NCBI GenBank assembly: GCA_037976565.1
Contig: CP137682.1
Coordinates: 4,152,827 to 4,216,826 of the forward strand
DNA length: 64,000 nt
Direction: 5' to 3'
DNA from: Mesocentrotus franciscanus
Taxonomy: Eukaryota > Echinodermata > Echinoidea > Camarodonta > Strongylocentrotidae
Part shown: positions 1 through 13,000 of the stretch, one piece after another
Position numbering within the stretch: the stretch's first letter is position 1
Layout: every line of letters begins with the position of its first letter
The notes under the pieces: model-generated
Told to the model about the DNA's origin: nothing
The model's input: the letters and a program-made list of their open reading frames with translations, nothing else
The model's database searches: none
Translations under genes and position numbers: made by a program

Positions 1-218
1 AGATTTGAACTTTAACAATACTTCACAGTATGACACGAAAATGATTTAGATTTTGTGAATGAAATATGAAAGATACTAAAACTAACATTATTTGAGCTTA
101 TTCATTTAATATCTTCATACATGTGGATTTTTCTAATCTTTTTCTGTGTTATATCACTGCTCGTTTCGAGTCATTACAAACTGCAAAATTCAATAATATT
201 TTCGACATTTATTTCCAG

Positions 219-3200
219 TAATCTGATCGAAATGCTCTCAGATTTTTTGGTGGTAGGTACGAGAGGTTTTGTATTTATATACCTCATGACGGGGTTATAA
301 ATAGGAATTTTCCCATATTTTGTACATCATGATAACATATATTTTTATATTGTGGATCTCGTGTCCCGTTTTCAGAAACGCTAATAACAGAGATACTAAG
401 ACGTTTGTAAATGTTATTAAGAACCTTAAATATGTTTTGTTGTATTTGTTTAGTGCTACTCGTCTTTTGATAAAAAAAAACAACGATCTCTGGTTGACAT
501 CCGGGAGGATGACGGCTACGCTGCTCTTCACCTCGCAGTGCAAAATAACCATCGGAATATTGCAGAAATACTTATCACAGAGGTATTCCCCATTATTTTA
601 AACCGCTACTTTTTTGTAGTCAATGCACCCAAACAGAGTCTTATTTGATTTGCGATTCTTAAGTATATTCATTTGAAAATCTCGATAAATGCACCCAGTA
701 TCGTAAGTTGTATTGAATGTTGGTGCTCAACAAATTTTGAAACTCGTTATCAGAAAAGCTGTATATGTGTCTTAGGGTGGAGTTCAAGTATTTGTGGTAA
801 ATTATTATTTTCAAACCGCTTTGATGTGGAAAATAAATAGCCATGGCTTCAAATTTACAAATTATTTTACCGAGTTTGGAAGCAACAAACTTGCTCTGTT
901 GCTAGGTAATTCTCCAACTGGATCTCTCATTCTAGTACGTCTTGTTTCTTATTCCGATCGTTGCATCTCTATTTCCCACATACATGTATGTTTATGTATT
1001 TATCTTTTCCCATCCTTGACCTCTACCAGCAGTATTTTTTCTCTTTTTTTTCTCTCTCTTTTCATAGGGACATTGTGCCATTGATCTGTACAACGAGCAG
1101 CATCAAACGCCGCTGGTGCTTGCTGTCGCCAAAGGTCGTACTGCCATCATCGAAGATTTGATCAAGCACGGCGCTGATATCAACTCATCGGATGGTGACG
1201 GGGATAGTTGCCTTCACATCGTGGTGATGAAACATCGACAGGGGCAGGATATTCCTGATACTGACAATCTGAGAAAGGTAAATATTCTCAGCATCTGGAT
1301 CTTTTCCTTTTCCATCAAAATCATTTTGAATATGATCGCATGGATTTGCAAGCGTGCGAAATCAACCAAAGGGCCATTTAAATAGCCTATGGTATTGACT
1401 TTATAAATCATGTTCGGATAATGTAATATTTTATTGTTATGTTTGTGTAGCACCGACGTTTTTGGGGTGGGGTGAGGATCATTTAAATATCAAAACATAT
1501 CATTCATAGCAGCGGAAGTCTAATCAATGATTGCATATAAAAGGAACTTCTCTTTCTTTAGAACCCATGCAAATTAATGGTTCACCCTTTTCCGTCGGTT
1601 CCACAAGATAAGCATTCACACAAACATTACACACACCAAGTACATCACATATACAAACAATTCAATCATACCACAAACACATAAAACATATCACAGCATA
1701 TACAGTTACACAAGCAAAGCAATCACGCTCATTCCATCACTACACACAAGAGTCTGAAAATCTAGACTATCAATCATTGTTTATGTGAGTATATATATAG
1801 GGATGTCTTTTCCCTTTATTAGTTAGAACTTATTTACACAATATTAACTTTAACAAAACAATAACATTTAACTGAACTAAACAACTACAATCAAGACTAA
1901 CCCTACAAGGTCATAACTTATGAATAACTAACTTCTACATTTATATCCTATATTACAACATTTGGACATGAGGGTTAAGGGTTTCCAAGTGGAGGTGCTG
2001 AGGCGACGGCCTTCATTGTAATTGGAGTAACGACGTTGTCTCCTGAACAGAAGAAATATTAAATATTGTCAGCGACAATTAATTTGATGTTGTCTCAATG
2101 GAGGGTGGAGACAAAAGAGGACAAGTTAATAATACTAAATACCTTTACTATTATTATCTAAATTATAAATTCTCATGTCAATACATCAAAACTAAAATGG
2201 TTAGTAAATATTTACAGAAAAACATGCAACATATATGATGAGGATATATTTTCATTGGTTAGTAACAATCAGAGATAACTGTAATAAATTTACAAGTTCA
2301 AAGAATGATTCAATAGCATTGGGTAACACAATTACTCATCTCTACAAAACTTCACACAAAATCCGTTTAAATCTCACAACTGCATAATCATCCACTCTTG
2401 AGAAATACATAGTGCTAAACAGTTGATTACAATTGAGTAAGATATTCAAAAAGTGTTGTAATGTGCTTACCTGAACAGAAGAAATATTAAATATTGTCAG
2501 CGACAATTAATTTGATGTTGTCTCAATGGAGGGTGGAGACAAAAGAGGCTGATGAGGAGGAGGAGATGGCTGACTTTGAGATGGGTTATGCCATCTCCCA
2601 ACTAAAGAGGTAAAAGCTTAAGTGCTCTCATTAATATATGTTCAGGATAAGCATTTAACAATTAAATCACACAGCATTGATAGAGATGAAACATTATATA
2701 ATCACATAAATAACTTTCCCAACTGGAGAAAGATAAACAATCATAATTAATATAGTATGAACATTAATTCATAGGCCATAACACCCTTAGGCTAAGATAA
2801 TGGAATGGCCCAACCATGGTCATTTTCCTTTGTCTATAGCTTGACCATCATGTTTAGGGGGACAGCATTGTTCTCCCCTGATTCCAGAGAAAGTAAACAA
2901 ACAAAGTATTAAAGCAAACTTGGAAGTTGCATGGTATACCCCATACAAGGCACACGTTGTATGCATAGAATATGGGCATATATATATATACATGTATCAC
3001 TGCACTGTATAGAGCATGTGAAATGTTCACTAGGGTGAAAAAGCATAAAGTTATATAATTCATGGACTCACGTAATATTCCATACATGTGAATATGCGTA
3101 TAATTATATATATACATGTATATATATATATAAAATATCAATGTTGCACCAAACAGGGGCTACATTTGCAAAGTTAAAGATGTGACAGACAGGACTATTG

Positions 3201-4209
3201 AAATTGCATTACGGTTGCTTTTGGATCATGTTTTGGATCATGTTTGCGATCATGTTCTTGGAAATATGGTAGTGTGTAGATGTTTGGTGATGTTGTAATG
3301 AAAATATCCTTATCATTCCGCAAATTTACAATAAAGAAATATTGCCTATTCATTTTCTTAAATATCATTTGTTTCAATGCATTCAGAGATTCCCCCATTA
3401 TGGTATTAATTTGTTTTTGTTTTTTTATTATTCTCTTTGTTTATTCAGTTTGTATGTTAAAGAATTCAGAAATCGTTGGATCTGTTCTAAAACTGTATTT
3501 CTGTTTTATTTATGGTGCCTTCCAGTTCCGAAAGACGTATCATGACAATGGAATTACAAAGCCTCTTACTGCTCTCATGTGTTATCTTGTACAAGAGGGT
3601 GCAAACATCGGTCAGACTAATCTCAAGAGTCACACACCACTCAACTATCTGAAAGAGGCTGCCGTTCGTAAAGTTCTGGAGCACATCGCTCGCAAGGTGG
3701 AAAGGTAAGGAAGTAATTGATTTCCTCCATAAAACCAGCTATAAGTACGCCACTCCATAAATAGGAGAATAACTTGAATACAATTTTTCTGATTTACATA
3801 ATCAGAATTATCAAAGTCATTTACTTTGTGAGACTTTTGCTTACAAAGTTACAGCAAAGTTTTTTCAGACGAAAGGTGAAGAAGACTAGCCATAGAAGAC
3901 TAGTAAGACAAATGGGAGAATCTCTCGGAATATACATGGAAGACAACACTCTCAATTAGATTTTTTTTTTTTTGGGGTAGACCTTTTCCGCCATTACCAG
4001 AAATCACAATGACCTTTTGATTGAGATGAGCTCACAAAATTGATGTATGTTGTTGAATTTTAGAGGAGAGCTTGATGACAGCAGCTTTGTTAAGTTAGAA
4101 GCTACTGACGGTGGTCAAGAGAAGCAGCCATCTACTTCTAGTAGCGGGAGTACTGCAGACCAACGGGATCGCAATGATTCTTCGGAATCACCAAGCGGCT
4201 CACTTTCAG
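219..4209 (+). CDS. Gene 1, 5' part: Mind-bomb-like ankyrin repeat exons
   Basis: Exons, each with AG/GT borders: 219-252 (weak, 34 nt), 454-582, 1068-1277, 3526-3704 and 4064-4209. Reading phase is preserved at every junction (0, 0, 0, 2, then 1). The peptide holds ankyrin-repeat signatures such as YAALHLAVQNNHRNIAEILI, then HQTPLVLAVAKG and DGDSCLHIVVMKH. The layout and wording of these repeats resemble the ankyrin block of Mind bomb E3 ligases (MIB1/MIB2), which normally act in Notch-ligand ubiquitination. The last exon is a Ser/Thr/Gly-rich linker, probably disordered. No RING finger follows. The chain instead splices in phase 1 to the kinase exons at 10004. The 5' end lies before the window, so upstream MIB/HERC2 or ZZ domains cannot be judged. 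The 219-252 mini-exon is the least certain piece. Function by family would be protein-protein interaction; the substrate is unknown. Confidence 0.75.
1278..3525. other. Intron of gene 1 with low-complexity DNA
   Basis: No coding exon seen. It contains an ACACA-rich stretch (about 1615-1745), a 79-bp direct duplication (separate entry) and TA-rich microsatellite at about 2978-3135. Short ORFs here are low-complexity. Confidence 0.6.
2041..2547. repeat. 79-bp direct repeat pair
   Basis: The segment 2041-2119 recurs almost identically at 2469-2547, starting CCTGAACAGAAGAAATATT and ending ACAAAAGAGG in both copies. About 350 bp of AT-rich sequence separates them. It may be the long direct repeats of a small element or a local duplication; no terminal inverted repeats were seen. 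Confidence 0.7.
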
Positions 4210-4597
4210 GTTCGTTGAATGAAGAAATATGGTCATTTTTTTCTTCTTCACTGCTTTATCTAGTAAAAAATTGGCCTGGCATCAATTTGAAAGGTAGCTT
4301 TGTGTTGATTAATGAAAGAGGAAATTAAGTAATAAACGAACAGAAAAATATCAACACGCCCGCACCTTGTTACACAATTATATCGGTGATTTTAAGCCCT
4401 TCACACAATGTCTCATTAAATAATCATTATAAGATCATACAAACACGTTCAATCCTCACAGAATGAATGCGTTTGTAAGCCCCTTGATGTGGTAAACCAT
4501 TAAATAGAGGTTTCTTGTGAATGTCAAGTAGATTGTCACCATACCAGCTCTGTTAAAAGCCACTGTTAACCCTAACTTCATATCATCAATCGTTTAG

Positions 4598-5919
4598 TTG
4601 TTATTTAGTCACCGCGTGGTCCATAAAAGAGGTGGTGGGGTTGCACTCCTTTGTCGTAGTAACTTGGATGTTAAAGGTGTTCTTTCCTCTCTTAATATGA
4701 GTACATTTGAAATGACTGAAATCAGCATTGTACATAATTCTGTATCTATGGATGTGTGTATTATCTATAGGCCCCCGAGTGCCTCATCCTCTGTCAAGCA
4801 ATTCATAGATAATTTCTCTTGTCTCTTAGACTACCTTCTTTTTAAGAATTCTAGTTCGTTAATTGCTGAGGATTTTAACATTCATGTTAAATATAAAGAC
4901 CAGTTCTGGTCATGCGATTGCATTGTGAAAGAAACGTTGTGGAATCGATCAGAAAAGGTTGATCATCTAGCATATAAGTATTGGTGTGTACTGCAAGGTT
5001 CTGGAATCATCAAAATGATAAGAAATTTGGCCCTGTCTTGTTAAAGTTACAAGCACGTACTGTACAGAAAGATGTATATGGGACTACGCGACACGTGCGC
5101 GCACGTGCGCGATATCTATTTGGTCCCAATAGATATAATAATTTACCAAATATATAAATTAGTAGGCGGTTTCCCGGCAAAATTTGTATCATCAAGTATA
5201 GTCAAAACATACCTTTAATACCTTTAATAATCTAATTTCCCCAAATACCAGGTTTTTCCTCGAAACTCTAAGTGCTTTAATATGACCTTATACAACATAT
5301 TCAGGTCCCAACACACATACATGGCCACACTCTGGACTTGCTTTATCACTCGCAAGTCAGATAGAAATAATGTGACAGATGTAATGGTTGTGGATGGTCT
5401 TTCTGACTATTCTGCCATGATTTGTAAGTTGAACTTACTAAAACCTCCCGCTGCACAGAGTGTGATACACACGCGTAACATCAAGTCCATAAGTATTGTA
5501 TCATGTATGGAAAGAATCACTGAACTATCTCTCCTTGGAAAATGTTATTGAATGTCATATCTTATTGAAAATAATTTAATTGATGATTTTCAATCTGCCT
5601 ACCGCCCGCACCATAGTGTGGAAACGCTGCTAACTAATCTTGTGAACAGTATCCTCTCTGAAATGGACAAAGTTTATATTACTTTTCTTGTGCTACTTGA
5701 TATGTCAAGTGCTTTCGACACTAGTGACCACACAATACTTGTTAAGAGACTACACTCTCTTGGGGTAATAGGCACTGCGTTGCAGTGGTTTTCATCATAC
5801 ATTTACAAAAGAACCCAGTATGTCCCTGTAAATAATTCTCAATCTGACAAATCTTATCTCTCATATGGTATACCACAAGGGTCTGTTGGTGGCCCGTTAA
5901 TGTTTTCTGTCTACCTCAA
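4598..5919 (+). pseudogene. Decayed CR1/Jockey-group LINE, endonuclease and RT
   Basis: Located in the large intron of gene 1. At 4598-4900 the frame reads as a LINE endonuclease: GGGVALL, then VCIIYRPP and a degenerate EDFNIHV for GDFN. An unrelated repeat interrupts it at about 4903-5085. Endonuclease-like sequence returns at about 5285-5440 (VMVVDGLSDYSAMICKLN). Reverse transcriptase follows: FQSAYRPHHSVETLL, LLDMSSAFDTSDHTIL, YGIPQGSVGGPLMFSVY. Stops and frame changes (for example at about 5551) make it non-functional. The RT is cut at 5919 by a TTAA-flanked transposon and resumes at 8078. Confidence 0.85.
4903..5085 (+). repeat. Dispersed repeat copy A1 (inverted partner near 14.5 kb)
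   Basis: Starts CAGTTCTGGTCATGCGATTG. The reverse complement of about 14470-14665 matches it along its whole length, for example GATTGCATTGTGAAAGAAACG and AAACATCTTTCTGT in opposite orientation. It sits inside the LINE endonuclease region, so it inserted after the LINE. ORFs over both copies are shadows. Confidence 0.7.
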
Positions 5920-6587
5920 CCCTAATAAGGCCGGGGGCATCATGCCCCCTCCGCGATTTTTCTGATTGTTCGGGAACGCATACGGATGACGCCCCGCCGC
6001 TTCATGACTTTATTCTTTCGAGTCTTGCGCATCTTTTAAAACAATTTTTTGAAAATCGGACCTACCGTTACAAAGTCACGTGACCTTTGTCTTTACATGT
6101 CGGCCCGAAAATCGCTAATTTTCGTGATTTGTGTACAAAACATATGGAAATATCATTTTTCCTAAAAAGAGATAAAACATTGGTTATTTGGTCTTGTTTC
6201 AAGTTTAGGTGTTTGTTTTGGGGGTCAAAATAGTTGAATTATAGTTAGAAATGAAATAAAACAACAAAAACAATAAAATACATAAGAAATTATCAAAACA
6301 AGAGATAACATAAGGAATAACTTAGCTTTCCAAAATTTGTTTACGTATTATTATTCCAAATAGTCTAACAAATATATGTAGTGGAAAAGAAAGCTTAAAT
6401 ATGAAGAATATATGATTTATGGGTAAAATATGAATTTTTTGACCTTATTTGCATAATTTACCAAAAATATGCAAATGAGTAATTTTTTCAAAAAATTGAA
6501 ATTGCTATAATATTCTATACACTTCACTGGACATGCATGCAATTTTCGCGGCGATCGGCCGTTTCACGGCCGAGATCTTAGGGGGTG

Positions 6588-6780
6588 TTACACCCACAAA
6601 TGTAATAACGCCCACAAATGTAACAACGCCCACAAATGTAATAACACTTTACCCACAAATGTAATAACACCCACAAATGTAATAACACTTTACCCACAAA
6701 TGTAATAATTTCACCCACAAGTGTAATAATTTTGAATCACCCACAAATGTAATAATGACTTTACCCACAAATGTAATAAA
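6588..6780 (+). repeat. Tandem array, unit CCCACAAATGTAATAA
   Basis: About 9-10 units of CCCACAAATGTAATAA are separated by variable linkers (CG, CA, CACTTTA, TTT). The same unit occurs in reverse orientation at 7615-8015 and as a remnant at 28687-28811. Confidence 0.9.
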
Positions 6781-6849
6781 TTTGAAGGGATATTTTGTCG
6801 AATTTGTTCAAAACTAAAACCCTGTAATAATAAAACATGGGTTTAGCGC

Positions 6850-7320
6850 GCAGTCTTTACTCCAGACCCGGTTATTTCAAAAATTTAAAAAATCTTCAAA
6901 ACTAAGACCCCATAATCCTTTTCCTGTGGAATAACATGACAATCGAGCGTAGTCTTTCCTCCAGACCCGGTCATTTCAAAAATAAAAACAATAAAAAACA
7001 AAACAAAAAAAAATCAAATCTAAGACCCAACAATCCTCCAAACTAAGACCCTGTAATAAAGCATGTGTTTAGAGCATTGTCTTTACTCCACACCCGGTTA
7101 TTTCAAAAATAAAACAAAACAAAACAAAAACCTTTTAAACTAAGACCCCTCCATCTTCCAAATTAAGACCCGGTAATAAAGCATGGGTTTAGAGCGTAGT
7201 CTTTACTCCAGACCCGTTTAATTTTTTTTTAATCTTCAAAACTAAGACCCCATCATCTTATTCATGTGGAATAACATGAGTATTGAACGTAGTCTTTCCT
7301 CTAGACTCGGTTTATCCGGG
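6850..7320 (+). repeat. About 115-bp degenerate tandem repeats
   Basis: The phrase TCTTTACTCCAGACCCGG or a close variant (TTTCCTCCAGACCCGG) recurs at about 6853, 6950, 7079, 7199 and 7290, each linked to a TTTCAAAA stretch and an ACTAAGACCC box. Inverted versions lie at about 7315-7350, 7440 and 7530. This is the inner part of the fold-back element. Confidence 0.75.
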
Positions 7321-7614
7321 TGTGGAGTAAAGACAACGCTCTAAACCCATGCTTTATTACAGGGTCTTAGTTTGGAGGATTGTTGGGTCTTAGATTTGAA
7401 TTTTTTGTTTTGTTTTTTATTGTTTTTTATTTTTGAAATGACCGGGTCTGGAGGAAAGACTACGCTCGATTGTTATGTTATTCCACAGGAAAAGGATTAT
7501 GGGGTCTGTTTTTAAATTTTGAAATAACCGGGTCTGGAGTAAAGACTGCGCGCTATACCCATGCTTTATTACAGGGTTTTAGTTTTGAACAAATTCGACA
7601 AAATATCCCTTCAA

Positions 7615-8015
7615 ATTTATTACATTTGTGGGTAAAGTCATTATTACATTTGTGGGTGATTCAAAATTATTACATTTGTGGGTAAAGTGGTTATTACATT
7701 TGTGGGTGAAATTATTACATTTGTGGGTAAAGTGTTATTACTTTTGTGGGTGTTATTACATTTGTGGGTAAAGTGTTATTACATTTGTGGGCGTTGTTAC
7801 ATTTGTGGGCGTTATTACATTTGTGGGTGTAACAACCACTTACCAAAATTATTACATTTGTGGGTAAAGTGGTTATTACATTTGTGGGTGAAATTATTAC
7901 ATTTGTGGGTAAAGTGTTATTACATTTGTGGGTGTTATTACATTTGTGGGTAAAGTGTTATTACATTTGTGGGCGTTGTTACATTTGTGGGCGTTATTAC
8001 ATTTGTGGGTGTAAC
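7615..8015 (-). repeat. Inverted tandem array, unit TTATTACATTTGTGGG
   Basis: About 20 units, the reverse complement of the array at 6588-6780. A repeated sub-block (GGGTAAAGTGGTTATTACAT near 7681 and 7861) shows it grew by duplication of several units at once. Confidence 0.9.
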
Positions 8016-8073
8016 AGGGGGCCATAATGCCCCCGGCCGTATTAAGAACTCAAATAGCCCGGCCTTATTAGGG

Positions 8074-8515
8074 TTAAGCCAATCAGTGCAATAATTCGAA
8101 AGCATAAAGTATCAATGTTACACTGATGACATTCGGCTGTTCGTTTCTGTACATCCTTCCTCGAATTGTCAGTGAACGGAGCAGCTGGAGGGCACCAGGC
8201 CCCACCGGGCGGAGCTGAGGATTGAAATGGGTGATACAAATGTTGCAAAGTTGTTTTTGAGTTTCTGATGGTATAACTCTACTATCAAATAAACATTTAC
8301 TTGTATTCAAGAGAACTGTTGCTGAGCTAGCACCATGAGCGTCCCTGGACGGTGTGTGCGCTCTATCAGTTTACACTATCATTATTAGTAGTATTATTAT
8401 TACATGCCATCTGCACATTACCCCCTATCACTTTTCTTAAAGTGCATGGAGACATGCAATTTTGCCTATGTGTTATGCGCTATGTAAAAATGTTTAATTT
8501 ATTATTATTATCATA
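8074..8515 (+). pseudogene. 3' part of the same LINE
   Basis: If 5920-8073 is removed the frame continues across a TTAA as SVYLKPISAI, which shows this is one LINE split by an insertion. At about 8115-8150 the RT catalytic box is recognisable as a frameshifted YADD followed by IRLFVSV. The 3' end contains TTATGCGCTATGTAAAAATG and a TTATTATTAT tail at about 8500. That tail is similar to the tail of the SINE at 20208-20567. Confidence 0.75.
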
Positions 8516-9665
8516 ATGGTGTGACTTACGCTTATACCGAATGGAAATGTGTGCAAAGTCTCTTTATTGGAATTACACAGCTTACCTACGTCATAATGGA
8601 GTGACTTACTCTTGATAGAATGAACATGTACGTAAATTATCTAATAATGGATTTTTTTTTTTGCGACTCACTTCACTATAATTGAATGACCTACAGTTAT
8701 TCAGAATGGAAATACTGACGATGATGCACCTTATCTCTGTCATAGAGGAGTGACTTACTCATATACATATATAGCATGGATGTGTGTGTAAAGTATCTAA
8801 TGACGGAGTTTGTGTACCTTACCCCTGACATAATGGAATGACTTGTGTAGAGTGTGTGAAATGTCTCCCTTCACACATATACTGTACCTTATCCCGTTCA
8901 TAGCGGAATGACTTGCTCGTATGTAGTATGGACATGTGTGTAAAGTCTCTCATGGAGATCATGGACATTATCCATGTTATAATGGAGTGACCTACTCATA
9001 TACATGTATAGCATGGACATTTATTTAAAGGTACTATGTCCCATTTGCATACCAACAAATAAAAAGGATAAATTCCACCGGCATTTAAAAGATAATACTA
9101 ATTTGGAACTTCCCTCAAAATGAAAGGGCTTGAAAATGTCTTTTTGTGGGAAAATAACGAACGTTAGTCGTCGAATAGACTTTAGTGATTGCAATAATTT
9201 TAGTAAATAGTCTGATTTTAAGACCCTTGTACCGAATGGTCGTACGTTTTGTGCTGCGCAAAGATTTAGTCAGTTTAATTTTGGCCATTACAAGAAGTGG
9301 GTTATTGATGTAGACAAATGCTCATGTATGCTATTACCAAAGAAGAAGAAAAAAAGTCAGTCAGTCAGTCACTCAATAGTGTCTGACAGTGAAGTCTAGA
9401 AAGTAAACGGGTTTCCTTACATAATTTGAATACTAGGACACTGCTAACGTTTACATTTCACAGATAGGACATACGTGACATATTCATAATTCCTGCAAAG
9501 TTCTACAGAATTTGATGCTGGCTGCAAATGGGACATAGTACCTTTAAAGGCACCGTGCCCCTGTCATTTTGGAGTAACTTACCCTTATATAGTATGGAAA
9601 TTTCTTAAAGTCTATAATAACGGAGTTTGCGCACCTTACCCCTGTATTAATGGAGCAACGAATGA
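8512..9665 (+). repeat. Degenerate tandem repeat, about 63-90 bp period, split by a MITE
   Basis: A phrase like CATAATGGAGTGACTTACTC recurs at about 8512, 8590, 8676, 8739, 8829, 8898 and 8979, and after the MITE at about 9568. Each is followed by an ATGGACATGTGTGTAAAGT-like phrase. No coding potential. Confidence 0.7.
9024..9548. mobile_element. MITE with 26-bp perfect TIRs
   Basis: The left end 9024-9049 begins TTTAAAGGTACTATGTCCC; 9523-9548 is its exact reverse complement. The 525-bp body has no ORF of note and contains the short tandem CAGT run at 9356-9372. It interrupts the 8.5-9.7 kb tandem repeat. Superfamily not assigned. Confidence 0.8.
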
Positions 9666-10003
9666 ACAAAGATTACTTCAATGACTACATTTCCTCTTTC
9701 TTCTTGTATATTAATTCATGAGTATAAATTCAAGTATTCAAGTATTAATGCATTTCAGTACAATCATTTTCTATTCTACAAGTTACTGTTAAATCAAGAT
9801 TGCATTTCTGCTACCTGCGAATTAATATTGTTAAACATTTTTTCAAGATAATGTTTAAAGTGCGAAATATTACCACACAGTTTTCTATTGAAGGTGAGCT
9901 CAAAAGCACTTAATTATGTTTGTTTTACTAAAACCTACAATGGTATAAGTGTATGCAAGCTATGCTAATTCCAATGCATCTTTTGGTTGTATTTTTTTCT
10001 TAG

Positions 10004-13000
10004 ATGATTCTTTCTGTGGAGTTCACATCATAAAGGATCCCACGAACGAGGTGGAGTTGAAAGAAATTATCGGGATAGGTGACTTTGGTGAGGTTTGGAA
10101 GGGCCAATGGAGAGCTACATCTGTTGCAGTTAAGCTCCTTAACAGGGACGGTATTCAAGATTCTGAAATAGAGCAGGAGGTTGCAATCCATAAGTACGCT
10201 ATTTCATCTTCTTTACCAACCTCATATGATATCACTTCCCAATCATGTAACATAAATTCCCTTGGTCACACAGATTGGAAGAGGGAGAATTTTATTCCTT
10301 TTCCATCAGACCTCGACCAAAAAGAAAAGATAGATTAGAATAACCATGACTCTTGGCAAATAGAGCATGTCATTACTTATAAGCACATGATATTTCATAC
10401 CTGTTGATGGGATGGGAATAATACATTATATCAGTTAAATTTGAATAATCTGTACAAACTTCAGACTAACATTTCAACAAACTAAATGATAAAAGTTTGT
10501 AGGATTTCACTTCAAAAGTAACGCATATTCATCATGTTACAAGCAAATACAATTTTGTGTATTTTCATGGCAAATGGAATTGAACATGGAATCATTCTTT
10601 AGTTGTCTTGGTGTAAATTGTTATCTTAAAGAGGTACTGTTAATTTTAACTATTAAGGAGTTGGAAAATTGAGTAGGATAATTTTTAAATCATTTTGGGG
10701 GACTCTTTTTTTTTTGTCTATGCAGGCGTGCCCTCCATCCAAACATTGTTCAGCTTATGGCGGTTGGCCTCCAACGTACACCTAGAAGTGCTATGATCGT
10801 CATGCAGCTCATCGATGGGAGTAATCTCAATAAGATCATCTTCGAGGTATGATTTTTTTTTTTTTTTTTATTAGACCACAATATAATGATGAGCATAAGG
10901 ATGAATGCTAATGCTTGACATTATCAATTCTATAGTGTCAAACAAACATTAAAGAAAAACCTCACCCAAAGAAATAACTTTAGTTATTCCGATAGATTTA
11001 TTGTATAAATCTTGCCCATTAACCTACAAGATTCCCCCACCAAAGTGTATGAGAGAGGCATAAAGCAAGAATAATGTACACTATCTTGATAACGTGACGT
11101 ACTATGCAAAGTCGTTTTTCAAGCAAATGTATTCAAATTTACGGATGCTTCCTTTCCAGATGTGTGTGGTGACGAAGTATTTCATTCACCTGCTATTATC
11201 CTTTGTACTACAATTGCCAGAACGCACATTGCATAAATAATTTGGTGCTCTTCTGGGATGAAGGTTTTGCATAAATGTAATAGATTTGTCAACTGCTATA
11301 TTTTAGTATCTTCAAATAAATGTGTTGCACTTGTTTTCCCGTTATATATTTCTCACCAAATATAATTTTTACCTTCGCAGCTATAATTTTCCCTCATTGA
11401 AAAATAAAGGTTTTGTTATTGAATCAACTAAAGTCTGGTGCATGTCTGCATGATACATGTACAACTTCGCCTGGTACTTCACATTTTCAAGCAAATGGCT
11501 GCGCCCATGTCATGCTAAACGGCATGACATGCCAAGAATAGCTTCTTTTATATATCTATTGTACACTTTCGTAAGGAACATTTTACATCAAAGGGCAATA
11601 ATACATCTAATTTTTCAGAATACCTACACTTATTCTTTGGGGGAGAGGTTTCCTTTTAGGAGGCAGATTTATTTAGCAATGACATGTTTTCTTTCTGTCA
11701 TAGAGATACCAACTCTTATGACAGAAATATTATGAAACGATTCTCGAAGAACTCATTTCTCGGACAACTACCCATCACACCCTCAGACAATCACCCTACT
11801 AGAGAATTACCCTGGACAAGCATCTGTTTATCATCCCTACGTGTGATGAGCATAAGGATGAATGTTAAAGCTTATGCCAGAAATAGTATGAAACAATTCT
11901 AGAAGAACTCGCTACAAGGACAATAACCCTCGGACAGCTAGCCACCACACCCTCAGACAATCACCCGACAATTATACGGGACAAGCACCTGTTAATTAAC
12001 CCTACTTGTCTGAGTGAGAAGAATAGAGAGAGCAGACTTGATACGTGGAGAGGAAAGATGAAGATGAACTGATTAAAGCTACGGTCACAAAGGTTTGTAC
12101 GAACGATGCGTTCGTACGAATTCCAGAGTTCGTAGAGATTCTTAGATGGGGCAGAGTGTCTTACGTTCTTCTTACGGAGTTCGTACGAACGCCGTTTAAT
12201 TTTTCTTTTTTTTTTCTCGTAAGAATGCCCTGAGTTCTTCTTACGTCAGACTTATGGCCTTCTTACGAGTTTTTGTTCCCGCAAGATGGTCGTACGTGTA
12301 ACTGACGGCATTCTCAAGTCATTCGTAGGAAGATATTACGATTTATTTTGGTATATTTTGTCAGGTTGCAAAAAAGCGCTGCATATATTGCATAAATTGC
12401 GTACGTACACCTTACGAGCACCTTACGAACGCCTTACGAACGGCCATACGAATCTCTGTTCGTAAGGCGTTCTTACGAACGCCGTAAGAGCACTCTATGA
12501 ACAACTTAAGGCGTTTTTTACGGTCATCGTAAGAATTTGAGGCTTCTAGAATTGTCTCTCGACCCTACGAAATGTACGAAAATCTTGCGTGGTTCTTACG
12601 ATGTTCTTACGACGTTCGTAAGGTGGCCGTACGAATGACTTCAGAATGCCGTCAGTTACACGTACGACCATCTTGCGAGAACAAAAACTCGTAAGATGGC
12701 CGTAAGTCTGACGTAAGAAGAACTCAAGGCATTCTTACGAATAAAAACGAAAAATTAAACGGCGTTCGTACGAACTCCGTAAGAAGGGTCAAGGGCGTAA
12801 GAAACTATGCCCCATCTACGAATCTCTACGAAGTCTGGAATTCGTACGAACAGGGAGATTCGTACGAACGCATCGTTCGTACGAACTTTTGTGACCGTAG
12901 CTTTAGATGGGCAGCAGAGAGAAAGGAGAAAGAAAGACACAAGAGGTGGACAGATTGTATTAGGGAAGACGATAAAGAAATGGACTAGAACATGACTACA

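Larger units (their letters stand above)
5920..8073. mobile_element. piggyBac-like non-autonomous element with inverted arrays
   Basis: Bounded by perfect 16-bp terminal inverted repeats CCCTAATAAGGCCGGG (5920-5935 and 8058-8073). It is flanked by TTAA on the right (8074-8077) and TCAA on the left (5916-5919, probably a mutated TTAA). TTAA targets and CCC-starting ends are the hallmark of the piggyBac superfamily. Excising it restores the LINE frame exactly. Inside, the two halves are largely inverted copies: a 16-bp tandem array at 6588-6780, about 115-bp repeats in the middle, and the reverse-complement array at 7615-8015. No transposase ORF is visible; ORFs at 7470-7953 are made of the array. 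Confidence 0.8.

Noticed and set aside
855..912. Possible extra ankyrin exon between 582 and 1068
   Set aside because: The junction 582-1068 already joins in phase with continuous ankyrin sequence, and the candidate has no clear acceptor.
7470..7953. ORFs reading ICGxYYICG-type repeats
   Set aside because: Made of the TTATTACATTTGTGGG array; no start or family.
6588..8015. Regularly spaced 16-bp repeats as a CRISPR array
   Set aside because: Spacers are 0-7 bp and repetitive, the array is inside a TIR element, and the genome is eukaryotic.
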